From contig NZ_JACKVK010000008.1 in NCBI RefSeq assembly GCF_025823185.1, positions 373,565 to 437,564 on the forward strand: 64,000 bases of DNA, written 5' to 3'. Position numbers and translations under genes: made by a program. The notes below the pieces were generated by a model. The model was given only the letters and a program-made list of their open reading frames with translations. It was not told where the DNA came from and did no database searches. Below are positions 17,840 to 26,030 of this stretch, piece by piece. Position 1 is the stretch's first letter. Each line of letters begins with the position of its first letter. The DNA is from Mycobacterium yunnanensis (lineage in GTDB: Bacteria; Actinomycetota; Actinomycetes; Mycobacteriales; Mycobacteriaceae).

Positions 17840-19195
17840 TCACCAGTTGGTCAGAATGAGGTGGTTGAGTGCCAGCGCGCCAAGCACGTTGAGCCCCAGC
17901 CACCATCGGTGGGAACGCGGCGCGAGCAGTGCGCCTGCGGCGGTCAGCCAGACGGTGTACGGCAGCCAGATGCGTTCGACCTCGGCCTTGCTGAGCATGC
18001 TCAGGTCGGCCAGCACGATGGCCAGCAGCGCGAAGAGGATCACCAGGTGTAGCCCGGAGCGGTCCTTGATCGCCCTGAGGTCAAAGGCGCGCGCCACGCC
18101 CGCCACGGTGCCGAGACCGACGGCGCACACCACCGAGGCGAAGTTGGCCCACGCCCAGTACTGGAACGGCCTGTTCATCGCGATGCCCTGCCAATAGCGT
18201 TGCTGCACCAACAGGTAACCGTCGAACCACCAGAATCCCGCCAGCGCGAACGCGCCCACCACGGCCAGCGCCGCCACCACGGCCGGGATCAGCGCACGTA
18301 GTGCTGAGCGACGATCCTTGGCGGCGATCAGCACGGCCACCGCGGGCAGGGCGATCAGGCCGAGCCCGTAGTTGAGGAAGATGGCCCAGCCCAGCAGCAG
18401 ACCTGCCCCGGCACCGGCCGCCAGTGACAGACGCGTGGTGCCGCGCACGGCCACCGCCAGCAGGGCCAAGCCCCACGCCGCCACCCCCGCGAAGTACCCG
18501 TCGGCCGACACCGCGATCCAGATGGCCGTCGGCGCCACGGCGACGAAGGGGGCCGCGCGGCGGGCGAGTTCCTCACCGGAGAGGGTCTTGGCCGTGACCA
18601 GGATCGCCGCGGCCGCACTGGAACCGACCAGCAGGCACAGCAGTGCTGCCCACGCACCACCGCCGAGCCCGATGCGTTCCAGCCAGACGAAGGTCAACAG
18701 CGCGCCCGGCGGGTGGCCCGAGACGTGGGTGATCCACGAATCAGGTTGGAAGTCGAGGATTCTCGAGGAGAACGTCCTCAGTGCGTACGGGATGTCGGTG
18801 ACCGTGGGCACCTGGCGCAGGTACTCGTTGGGAGTCTCGAGCCGGCGGGCGAAGCCCAGGGACCAGCCGTCGACCATGGCCAAGGCGAAGGCCCACGCGC
18901 ACGACGTCGCCCACGCGACCCAGGGCACGGCCCGCCACGGCAGGCGGTGAGCCACCGCGGGCCCCCACAGCGCGGTCGCGAGTCCAATGGCGATCGCCGG
19001 AACGGTGCCCCAACCCACGTGGGCGTTCCACCAACCGAAGATCGGCGCGGTCTGGGCGTACATCGAGATCTGGCGTGCAGTGCTGTTGATCAGCGGCGTG
19101 ACGATGCCAAGACCGAGATGGGGCACCGTGAACGCGGCGACCACCAACACGACGGCCGCGATGGCGGCCACGATCTCCCGGCGGGCGGACTTCAC
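17840..19195 (-). CDS. Polytopic integral membrane protein, GT-C-like (Rv0541c-like)
   Basis: A 451-residue protein with about ten to twelve hydrophobic helices and a long extracytoplasmic loop after the third helix (SLGFARRLETPNEYLRQVPTV...). This resembles the lipid-linked-sugar GT-C membrane glycosyltransferases, but I see no decisive DD/DE motif. Position and size match Rv0541c. In M. tuberculosis the next gene is menE; here about 37 kb intervene. Confidence 0.82.
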   Translation of the reverse strand: MKSARREIVAAIAAVVLVVAAFTVPHLGLGIVTPLINSTARQISMYAQTAPIFGWWNAHVGWGTVPAIAIGLATALWGPAVAHRLPWRAVPWVAWATSCAWAFALAMVDGWSLGFARRLETPNEYLRQVPTVTDIPYALRTFSSRILDFQPDSWITHVSGHPPGALLTFVWLERIGLGGGAWAALLCLLVGSSAAAAILVTAKTLSGEELARRAAPFVAVAPTAIWIAVSADGYFAGVAAWGLALLAVAVRGTTRLSLAAGAGAGLLLGWAIFLNYGLGLIALPAVAVLIAAKDRRSALRALIPAVVAALAVVGAFALAGFWWFDGYLLVQQRYWQGIAMNRPFQYWAWANFASVVCAVGLGTVAGVARAFDLRAIKDRSGLHLVILFALLAIVLADLSMLSKAEVERIWLPYTVWLTAAGALLAPRSHRWWLGLNVLGALALNHLILTNW

Positions 19196-19255
19196 GCCTA
19201 CCCACCATAGGCGGGGGCCTACGGGTGTGTCGTGACGGTTCGCTGACCCCGCCGT

Positions 19256-20065
19256 CTACCCGTCGCGCCAGGCCACCATCTTCTCGATGGTGGTGAAGTC
19301 GTAGCCGTTGGCGTCGGGGTGGATCTCGGTGGTGAAGAGCGTGACCCCGGCCTCGCGGTAGGCGTCCCCACCCGCGACGTCCTCCCACACCGAGGAGCGC
19401 TCGATGTCGGAGTCCTTGCGGCCGTTGGCCTCGGCGAGTTCGCGCAGGACTCCGCTGGCCTGGTGGAACTCCTCGACGGGCAGGAAGCTGTGCCAGATGT
19501 CGGCGTGCTTGGCGACCGCGGGCAGCGTGCGCTTGATGCCGGATCCGCCGATGAGGATCGGAATGTCGCGCACCGGCGCCGGGTTCAGCACGCGCAGTCG
19601 ACGTTCGATGCGCTCGAGGCTCTCGTCGAAGAGGTCGAAGCGCGACCTCGTGGTGCCGAAGTCGTATCCGTAGGTGGTGTAGTCCTTCTCGTACCAGCCG
19701 GCCCCGAGCCCCAGGACCAGCCGTCCGCCGCTGATGTGGTCGACGGTGCGCGCCATGTCGGCGAGCAGGTCGGGATTGCGGTACCCGATGCCGGTGACCA
19801 GCAGGCCGATGTCGGCGCGCGAGGTGATCTCGCCCCAGGATGCGAGCGCCGTCCAGCCTTCATAGTTCGCGATGTCGGGCTGCACCTTCGACAGCACGGG
19901 CGTCGCGCCGACCCTCCCGTCGAACGCGGGCGCGTGGAAGTGGTCGTAACCGAAGATGACGTCGACCCCGATGTTCTCGGCACGCAGCACCGCTTCGCGC
20001 CAGCTCCGATAGTCGGGCGCTCCGCCCGGCCAGAGCTGGACGCCTACGCGGATGGGTCGGGTCAT
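19256..20065 (-). CDS. LLM-class flavin (probably F420)-dependent oxidoreductase
   Basis: A 269-residue luciferase-like monooxygenase-family TIM barrel. The N-terminus RPIRVGVQLWPGGAPDYRSW and LVLGLGAGWYEKDYTTYGYDF are typical of mycobacterial F420-dependent members that act as hydride-transferring reductases or dehydrogenases. Substrate unknown. It stands alone on the minus strand and is the first gene of the stretch absent between the Rv0541c and menE positions of M. tuberculosis. Confidence 0.88.
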   Translation of the reverse strand: MTRPIRVGVQLWPGGAPDYRSWREAVLRAENIGVDVIFGYDHFHAPAFDGRVGATPVLSKVQPDIANYEGWTALASWGEITSRADIGLLVTGIGYRNPDLLADMARTVDHISGGRLVLGLGAGWYEKDYTTYGYDFGTTRSRFDLFDESLERIERRLRVLNPAPVRDIPILIGGSGIKRTLPAVAKHADIWHSFLPVEEFHQASGVLRELAEANGRKDSDIERSSVWEDVAGGDAYREAGVTLFTTEIHPDANGYDFTTIEKMVAWRDG

Positions 20066-20123
20066 GCGGCACTCCTCGATTGGTGAGCGGGGTCACCCAG
20101 GGTCAAGAAGGGCCGTCGACCGA

Positions 20124-20690
20124 TTATTCCGGTGCCGCCACGATGCCCAGCCGTTCCACGAGGAACAGGAAGGCCGCGGCGAAGTCGTCGTCGACGGTCG
20201 CCTGGCGGACGTGCGTCCAGTCGACTTGCTCCCGGATGGCTCGAGTGGCGGGAAGGAGCAAGCCGAGGTTGCAGTGGTGCTCGTGAAGGGCCAGCAATCT
20301 CTGACACGTGACCACCGTCGCCGACAGCACGGGCATCGAGATGGCCAGGACGTCGCAGGTGTCCGCGGCGCCGAGCAGGTCCGGGTCGACGGCCACGCCG
20401 TCGACCCGATGGAGGACGTCGACGACGGCGCCGTCGGAGGTCGAGGTCGAGGCCTTGAACAACCAGTCCTCCGGGGTGCGTTCGATCTGGAAGCCCGCGG
20501 CGGCCAGGGTCGCGGCTGCCGCGTCGGAGTCGGTCTCGGCGACGACGAGGTCCACGTCGTGCACCGGTTCCGGGGCGCCGTGCACCCAGAGCGCGTAGCC
20601 CCCGGCCAGGGCGAAGGACGGCCCGTGGGCCTTTAGAGCCGACGCGGCCCGTTTCAGCCCGTCGCGTAGTGCGTCTTGATGGCAGGTCAT
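20124..20690 (-). CDS. Nucleotidyltransferase-fold protein (AbiEii-like), stand-alone
   Basis: A 188-residue protein. The segment FALAGGYALWVHGAPEPVHDVDLVVAE (read in two parts: GGYALWVHG, then HDVDLVV) has the glycine pair and DxD of the DNA-polymerase-beta-type nucleotidyltransferase fold used by AbiEii/MNT toxins and many housekeeping enzymes. No adjacent antitoxin-like gene is present, so a toxin role is only a possibility. The ATG at 20690 is chosen; it diverges from the gene at 20710 with only 19 bases between. Confidence 0.62.
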   Translation of the reverse strand: MTCHQDALRDGLKRAASALKAHGPSFALAGGYALWVHGAPEPVHDVDLVVAETDSDAAAATLAAAGFQIERTPEDWLFKASTSTSDGAVVDVLHRVDGVAVDPDLLGAADTCDVLAISMPVLSATVVTCQRLLALHEHHCNLGLLLPATRAIREQVDWTHVRQATVDDDFAAAFLFLVERLGIVAAPE

Positions 20691-20693
20691 GTT

Positions 20694-20708
20694 GGGTACC
20701 AAGTACCC
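20694..20708. promoter_or_regulatory. Inverted repeat GGGTAC-CAA-GTACCC between divergent starts
   Basis: A perfect 6-bp inverted repeat with a three-base spacer fills most of the 19 bases between the divergent start codons at 20690 and 20710. It could be an operator. Alternatively, each arm reads as a SigF-type -10 element (GGGTAC), one per direction, though no good -35 is placed for either. Confidence 0.4.
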
Positions 20709-20709
20709 C

Positions 20710-21480
20710 ATGCGGCTTGCGACATTCAACATCCTGCACGGCAGAACGGTGCGCGACGGCGTCGTCGACGTACGCAGGCTGCAGGAGAGCGTGCGGGCCG
20801 TCGACGCCGACGTGCTGGCCCTCCAGGAGGTCGACGTCGACCAGCCGCGCTCCAACCTCGCCGACCTCACCGCCGCGGCCGCCGAGGCCATGGGAGCGGT
20901 GAGTCACCGCTTCGTCGCGGCGATCGCAGGCACTCCCGGTGCCACCTGGAGTGCCGCCACCGGTGACGAGCAGCCCGGCGCGGCCGCGTACGGCATCTCG
21001 CTGCTGTCGCGATACCCGGCGACGTCGTGGCAGGTGGTGCGGATGCCGAGGATTCCGGTCAAGGTGCCGGTGTACGTGCGCGGGCTCAACCGCGTGATCG
21101 TCGTCGACGAGGAGCCCCGTGCCGCGGTGATCGGTTGCTTCGAGACGCCGCTCGGCCCGCTCACCGTCGCCAACACGCACCTGTCCTTCGTGCCCGGGTG
21201 GAATCGGCGTCAGCTGCGTCGCCTCGTCCGCGATCTGCGCGCCCTGCCGGGCCCGCACGTGCTCGTGGGCGATCTCAACCTCGGTCCTGTCGCGGTGAAC
21301 CGGCTCTCCGGCATGCGACCGCTCGCGACGATGCCCACCTTCCCGTCCGACGCTCCGAGCCGTCAGCTCGACCACCTGTTGACCGACGACGACGCTCTGG
21401 TCGCGACGCAGGCCCGGGCGCCGCAGATGACCATCTCGGACCACCGACCGCTGATCGTCGAGCTGAGCCGCGCCAGCTGA
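20710..21480 (+). CDS. Endonuclease/exonuclease/phosphatase-family hydrolase
   Basis: A 256-residue EEP-fold metallohydrolase with the family signatures in order: TFNILHG (N-terminus), LALQEVD (metal-binding Glu), NTHLSF, VGDLNLGP (catalytic Asp/Asn) and ISDHRPLIVE (catalytic His). Substrates in this family range from DNA to phospholipids and nucleotides, and nothing here narrows it. No signal peptide. The ATG at 20710 is chosen because the conserved fold begins there. Confidence 0.85.
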   Translation: MRLATFNILHGRTVRDGVVDVRRLQESVRAVDADVLALQEVDVDQPRSNLADLTAAAAEAMGAVSHRFVAAIAGTPGATWSAATGDEQPGAAAYGISLLSRYPATSWQVVRMPRIPVKVPVYVRGLNRVIVVDEEPRAAVIGCFETPLGPLTVANTHLSFVPGWNRRQLRRLVRDLRALPGPHVLVGDLNLGPVAVNRLSGMRPLATMPTFPSDAPSRQLDHLLTDDDALVATQARAPQMTISDHRPLIVELSRAS

Positions 21481-21549
21481 GCGTCTGACGCGCGGGGCAT
21501 CCCGATTGCGAAGTCGGCCGTCCGTCCGGCGAAGAGACGCCCGTGCGAT

Positions 21550-21576
21550 GTTTCGTGAGCGGCACACGTTGGGATT
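21550..21576 (+). promoter_or_regulatory. Weak SigF-like promoter before the first glycan-locus gene
   Basis: GTTT at 21550-21553 and GGGATT at 21571-21576 are separated by 17 bases. The -10 deviates from GGGTAT, so this is only a weak match. It lies 29 bases before the GTG at 21606. Confidence 0.28.
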
Positions 21577-21605
21577 CGGTCCGGCATGTCGATCAAGGAA
21601 CGCTC

Positions 21606-22829
21606 GTGAAACTGGCGCTGGTCGGGTCACATGGGGTGGAGCAGGGCGCGAATGCGCGGGACGACGTCGCACCATTGGCGTCCGCCCTGGCCGAACACGG
21701 GGTCGACGTCGTGGTGTACTGCTGCCGAGGCGGAGCCACGGGCCAGTCTGCGAGTCGGGCCGAGGCGGGGTACCGGGTGGTTCACCTGCCGGGGGCCGGG
21801 ACGGCCGGAAACGGGTCCGACGCCGAACTGGCGGCCGTGATGGGTGACTTCGCACGTTTCCTCACCGCGCGGTGGACCGAGGATCCGCCCGACGTGGTCG
21901 GGTCGGCATCGTGGATCTACGGCGTGGCAGCGCAATTGGCGGCCGACCGTTGCGGTGTCCCCTCCGTGTCGTCCCTGCCCGAGCTGGGCCACGTCGTCCA
22001 GCGACGTCAGCGCCGACGTGCCGGGCCCCCACAGCGGCCACGTTTCGAACGGCTCATCGCGAGATCGGCTGCGGGCGTCATGGTTTCGTGCAACGAGGAT
22101 CTCGCCGAACTGGTCGGACTCGGCTGCTCGCGGCGGCGGTTGTCGTTGCTGCCACGGCCGGTCGACGCCCGGCACTTCTCGCCGGAAGGGCCGGCGGTTC
22201 ACCGTACGGACCGGCAGCGGATCGTGACCGTCACACGGGATCTGTTGCCGTACAGGGGTGTCGACGACGCGATTCGAGCGCTCTCCCGACTGCCGGGGGC
22301 CGAGCTCGTCGTCGTAGGCGGGCCCGACCGGCACAGTTTGGACAAGGATGCCGACGCGCGCCGCCTGTTGGGCGTGGCGCGGGCGGTGAACGTGTCCGAT
22401 CGCGTGCACTTGACCGGTCACGTATCCCGGGACGACCTTCCGCGGGTGTTGAGATCGGCTGACGTCTTCGTGGCGCCGTCGTGGTACCAACCGTTCGGCG
22501 TTGCGCTAGTGGAGGCCATGGCGTGCGGGCTTCCGGTGGTGGCCTCTGCGGCAGGCGGAATGCTCGACACCGTGGTCAACGACGTCACGGGGGTGCTGGT
22601 TCCACCCCGGAATCCGTTCAAGCTGGCCAAGAGTCTCGACGAAGTGCTCCGGGCGGGGGCGTTGCGCAGCGGGATGGGCCTGGCCGGCCGAGTGCGGGCT
22701 CAGTCGCGGTACTGCTCGGACCGGGTGGCCGCCGAGGCTGCCGAGGCGTACGAGGTGGCCGCGCGCGCCAAGACCGTGCGCGGCGCAGGCGGCTCGTCGT
22801 CGTCCACCGCCACGAACCACGTCGCTTGA
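21606..22829 (+). CDS. GT4-family glycosyltransferase
   Basis: A 407-residue GT-B retaining glycosyltransferase. The C-terminal nucleotide-sugar domain has the EX7E-type motif in PFGVALVEAMACGLPVVA and then GGMLDTVVNDVTG, very close to the corresponding region of the GT4 enzyme at 23915. The N-terminal acceptor domain is poor in recognisable motifs. The GTG start at 21606 has AAGGAA five bases upstream; an in-frame start at 21543 would add 21 unrelated residues. First gene of the glycan locus. Donor and acceptor unknown. Confidence 0.85.
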   Translation: MKLALVGSHGVEQGANARDDVAPLASALAEHGVDVVVYCCRGGATGQSASRAEAGYRVVHLPGAGTAGNGSDAELAAVMGDFARFLTARWTEDPPDVVGSASWIYGVAAQLAADRCGVPSVSSLPELGHVVQRRQRRRAGPPQRPRFERLIARSAAGVMVSCNEDLAELVGLGCSRRRLSLLPRPVDARHFSPEGPAVHRTDRQRIVTVTRDLLPYRGVDDAIRALSRLPGAELVVVGGPDRHSLDKDADARRLLGVARAVNVSDRVHLTGHVSRDDLPRVLRSADVFVAPSWYQPFGVALVEAMACGLPVVASAAGGMLDTVVNDVTGVLVPPRNPFKLAKSLDEVLRAGALRSGMGLAGRVRAQSRYCSDRVAAEAAEAYEVAARAKTVRGAGGSSSSTATNHVA

Positions 22830-22894
22830 CCCGCGCGTGGAAGGACGGTGCGGTGGCGATTCTCCATGCCCAAATCATGTTCTGCGCAACGACT

Positions 22895-22915
22895 TCGGCG
22901 TCGTCTTTACGCCGA
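22895..22915 (+). terminator. Hairpin downstream of the first GT4 gene
   Basis: TCGGCGT and ACGCCGA form a perfect 7-bp stem around a seven-base loop. There is no following T tract, as is common in mycobacteria. It lies 65 bases after the stop at 22829 and just before the promoter at 22924, so it may insulate the two transcripts. Confidence 0.45.
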
Positions 22916-22923
22916 GAAATGAC

Positions 22924-22948
22924 GTTTAGGTGATTTTTGCCAGGGTAC
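22924..22948 (+). promoter_or_regulatory. SigF-type promoter for the 22959 glycosyltransferase
   Basis: GTTT (22924-22927), a 15-base spacer, and GGGTAC (22943-22948) fit the mycobacterial SigF consensus GTTT-N15-17-GGGTA. The -10 ends ten bases before the ATG at 22959, giving a very short or absent leader. Confidence 0.62.
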
Positions 22949-22958
22949 CTGCGGCGCC

Positions 22959-23918
22959 ATGTCCTCCTCGCTGACGTCGCGCCGGGTGCTCGTCTGGCAC
23001 GTGCACGGCTCCTGGATGGACTCGTTCACCGCGGGCCGACACGACTACCTGATTCCCGTGGACGACGACGCGCGGGCGGGCGGGCTCCGTGGGCGTGACT
23101 GGCCCCACGCCGTCGAGGTGCCGTCGTCTCAGCTCGCCGACGAGGACGTCGACGTCGTCGTCTTGCAAGCGCCCGAGCAACTCGCGTTGGCCGAGGCATG
23201 GCTTGGCCGCCGGATCGGTCCCGACGTTCCCGCCATCTACGTCGAACACAACGCTCCGCGGCCGAGCCCGGTCGACAGCGTGCACCCCATGGCGGGGCGT
23301 CGCGACGTCGTCGTCGTCCACGTCACGCAGTTCAACCGGTTGATGTGGGACAACGGCATGGCTCCCGTCAGCGTCGTCGCCCACGGCATCCACGACCCGG
23401 GACCGCTGTACACCGGTGAGATACTTTCTGCCGCAACGATGATCAACGAGCCGGTGCGTCGGTGGCGGACAGTCGGCGCGGACCTCCTCGAAGACTTTGG
23501 TCGACACGTGCCGGTCGACGTGTGGGGCATCGGAACCGACGGCGTCGACCTCGGCGCGGGTGTGACGGGCCGAGGCGACGTGGCGACCCGGCCGTTGATG
23601 GCCGAGGTGGCCAGACGGCGACTGTACGTCCACACGGCGCGATGGACGTCGCTCGGCCTCTCGCTGCTCGAAGCGATGTTCCTGGGGATGCCCGTCGTCG
23701 CCGTCGCGTCGACGATGGCGCCGCTGGTCGTACCGGCGGGCGGGGGTGTGGTCGACGCGGACGTCGAGGTGCTGGGCTGGGCTGCCGAGACATACGTCGC
23801 CGACCATGGCGCGGCGGTTCTGGCGGGGAAGATCGCGCGTGAGTACGCGACGAGTCACTTCGGGATCGGGCGCTTCCTGGCCGAATGGGATCTCTTGATC
23901 GAGGAGGCATGCTCGTGA
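22959..23918 (+). CDS. Glycosyltransferase, GT-B/GT4-like
   Basis: A 319-residue protein shorter than usual GT4 enzymes, with a reduced N-terminal domain. The nucleotide-sugar-binding half is recognisable in LYVHTARWTSLGLSLLEAMFLGMPVVAVAS. YVEHNAPRPSP in the middle resembles the acceptor-side EHN motif of some GT4 proteins. It overlaps the next GT4 gene by four bases (GTGA), so the two are made together. Donor unknown. Confidence 0.78.
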   Translation: MSSSLTSRRVLVWHVHGSWMDSFTAGRHDYLIPVDDDARAGGLRGRDWPHAVEVPSSQLADEDVDVVVLQAPEQLALAEAWLGRRIGPDVPAIYVEHNAPRPSPVDSVHPMAGRRDVVVVHVTQFNRLMWDNGMAPVSVVAHGIHDPGPLYTGEILSAATMINEPVRRWRTVGADLLEDFGRHVPVDVWGIGTDGVDLGAGVTGRGDVATRPLMAEVARRRLYVHTARWTSLGLSLLEAMFLGMPVVAVASTMAPLVVPAGGGVVDADVEVLGWAAETYVADHGAAVLAGKIAREYATSHFGIGRFLAEWDLLIEEACS

Positions 23919-25141
23919 CTGCGTCTGACCCCTTGAAGATCGCGATGGTGTCCGAACATGCCAGTCCGTTGGCCCTCGTGGGTGGCGTGGATGCCGGTGG
24001 GCAGAACGTCGCCGTTGCCGAATTGTCGGCCGCGCTGGCCCGTCGCGGACACCAGGTCGTGGTGTACACCCGCCGCGACGATCCACTTCTGCCGTGGCGA
24101 GTGGAGACCGACCGAGGGTTCGCGGTGGTGCACGTGCCTGCGGGGCCGGCTGAGTACTTGCCCAAGGATGAACTGCTGCAACACATGTATGCCTTCGGCG
24201 AGTCACTCGTCGAATCGTGGTCCACGTGGCGGCCCGACGTCGCGCACGCCCACTTCTGGATGTCGGGATTGGCGACGCTGCGTGCCGCGCGGTGTCACGA
24301 CGTGCCCACCGTGCAAACCTTCCACGCCCTTGGCGGGGTGAAGCGGCGTCACCAGGGCGCCGACGACACCAGCCCCGACGATCGCATCCGGCTGGAGGCC
24401 ATCGTCGCCCGCAGCGTCGACCGGGTGGCGGCCACGTGTTCCGAGGAATTGCTGGAGTTGGCGCGGATGGGGCGCACGCCCGACGGTGTCTCGGTGATCC
24501 CGTGCGGGGTGGACGCCGACGAATTCACGCCGTACGGACCGGCATCGTCGCGGGGGCGCAGGCGTCGGGTCGTCGCCGTCGGAAGGCTGGTCCCGCGCAA
24601 GGGTTTCGAGACGACGATCGAGGCCATGCGGCATCTGCCGGACGCCGAGCTGGTGATCGTCGGCGGCCCGGACAAGTCGAAGCTCGACTCCGATGCGGAG
24701 GCGATCAGGTTGCAGCGCATGGCCGCCCGGCTCGGCCTCGCCGACCGCGTGCACCTCTACGGATCGGTCTTGCGGGAGGAGATGCCGATGCTGTTGCGTT
24801 CGGCCGACGTGGTGGCGGCCACGCCGTGGTACGAACCGTTCGGGATCGTTCCCCTCGAGGCGATGGCGTGTGGCGTGCCCGTGGTCGCGTCGGCGGTCGG
24901 CGGCATGCTCGACACCGTCGTCGACCAGGTGACGGGTCGGTTGGTGCCGCCGACCGATCCGCGCGCGCTGGCGTCCGCCATCGGCCCGATCCTGTCGCAG
25001 CCACGGCTGCGGGAACGGCTCGGACGAGCCGGCCGACGGCGGGTCTGCGCCCGCTACACGTGGGATCGAGTCGCCGACGACATGGCCCAGGTGTATCGCC
25101 GACTGACGAATTCTGGACCGGCATCGGGGGCGACCTCGTGA
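23915..25141 (+). CDS. GT4 glycosyltransferase, MshA/sucrose-synthase-like
   Basis: A 408-residue GT-B retaining glycosyltransferase. The N-terminal domain has ALVGGVDAGGQNVAVAELSAALARRGHQV (glycine-rich loop) and HAHFWMSGLA; the C-terminal domain has VAVGRLVPRKGFE (phosphate-binding Arg/Lys) and EPFGIVPLEAMACG (EX7E). The GTG at 23915 is preferred because GAGGAGG at 23901-23907 lies seven bases before it, whereas the ATG at 23909 is only one base from that site. It converges on the GT2 gene at 25152. Substrates unknown. Confidence 0.87.
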   Translation: MTASDPLKIAMVSEHASPLALVGGVDAGGQNVAVAELSAALARRGHQVVVYTRRDDPLLPWRVETDRGFAVVHVPAGPAEYLPKDELLQHMYAFGESLVESWSTWRPDVAHAHFWMSGLATLRAARCHDVPTVQTFHALGGVKRRHQGADDTSPDDRIRLEAIVARSVDRVAATCSEELLELARMGRTPDGVSVIPCGVDADEFTPYGPASSRGRRRRVVAVGRLVPRKGFETTIEAMRHLPDAELVIVGGPDKSKLDSDAEAIRLQRMAARLGLADRVHLYGSVLREEMPMLLRSADVVAATPWYEPFGIVPLEAMACGVPVVASAVGGMLDTVVDQVTGRLVPPTDPRALASAIGPILSQPRLRERLGRAGRRRVCARYTWDRVADDMAQVYRRLTNSGPASGATS

Positions 25142-25151
25142 CGCACGTCGT

Positions 25152-26030
25152 TCAGGCGGTCGACAATCGGGCCAGCGACTCCTCCACCGCGGGCGGCAGC
25201 CGCCTCCGCTCCCGGACCACGGCGGGCAGCAGGCGCAGCGCCTCGACGAACGCCTTGGCGTGCGCCGAATCCACGGCTGCGGCCCTGGCGAAGTCGAGGC
25301 TCGCGACAATGCAGGACCGAGCCGGTCGTCGAAGCCAGGCGGTCAGGACGTCGTTGCGCGTCGCGCGCGCCGTTTGCACCGCGTTGGGCGGGCGCGTCGC
25401 CGACGGCTGGTGGTGGGCGATCAACTGCGGACAGAAGCAGAGGTCCCACCCCTGGGCGGCCAAGTCCCACGCCAGCAGGCGTTCCTCGCCACGGAAGTGC
25501 AAGATGGCGCTGAATCCGCCGACCGCCTCGAACGCCGTCTTGCGAACCACCGCCGAGCAGGCCAAGAACCCCAGGATCGAGGGGCCGGGTAGCGCCGGGT
25601 CGTGGCCGAGAGGGCTGGCTGCGAGCAGTTCGACCATTGGGTCGTCGGTCTGGCGTGGCCACACGACGGTTCGTCCCGCCAGCAGCGCCACGGAGGGATG
25701 GGCGTCGAAGAGGTCCTCGGCGAGGAGCGTCGCGTCGGGCTCCCACCACGAGTCGTCGTCGCAGAACGCGACGTACGGGGTCGTGGCCCGGGCCACCCCG
25801 ACGTTGCGCCCGACCGCCCCGAGGTTCTCGGGGAGCGCCACCACGTCGACGCGGCCCGCCGACCGCGCCGCCAGACGCGTCGACACCGACACCGAGTCAT
25901 CCTCGGAAGCGTTGTCCACGAGGACGATCGGGCAGTGCGTCGTATCCAGGAGGCGTCCCACTACGCCGGCCAATTCCGCGGAGCGGTTGCGGCTGGCGAT
26001 GACGAACGAGGTGTTTGACTTGGTGACCAC
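25152..26030 (-). CDS. GT2 glycosyltransferase
   Basis: A 292-residue GT-A family 2 enzyme and the only minus-strand gene in the glycan locus. SFVIASRNRSAELAG opens the fold, LVDNASEDDS binds the nucleotide, and FCDDDSWWEPD supplies the DxD. The C-terminal half contains GEERLLAWDLAAQGW, which matches the (Q/E)xxRxW-like acceptor region. The GTG at 26030 is chosen; extended starts run into the divergent gene. Its first codons overlap those of the divergent epimerase gene. Membrane helices are absent, so it is probably a soluble or peripheral enzyme. Confidence 0.82.
   Translation of the reverse strand: MVTKSNTSFVIASRNRSAELAGVVGRLLDTTHCPIVLVDNASEDDSVSVSTRLAARSAGRVDVVALPENLGAVGRNVGVARATTPYVAFCDDDSWWEPDATLLAEDLFDAHPSVALLAGRTVVWPRQTDDPMVELLAASPLGHDPALPGPSILGFLACSAVVRKTAFEAVGGFSAILHFRGEERLLAWDLAAQGWDLCFCPQLIAHHQPSATRPPNAVQTARATRNDVLTAWLRRPARSCIVASLDFARAAAVDSAHAKAFVEALRLLPAVVRERRRLPPAVEESLARLSTA

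Noticed and set aside
20124..20690. AbiE toxin-antitoxin system
   Set aside because: Only a nucleotidyltransferase-fold protein is present; no AbiEi-like or other antitoxin gene adjoins it, so a system cannot be claimed.
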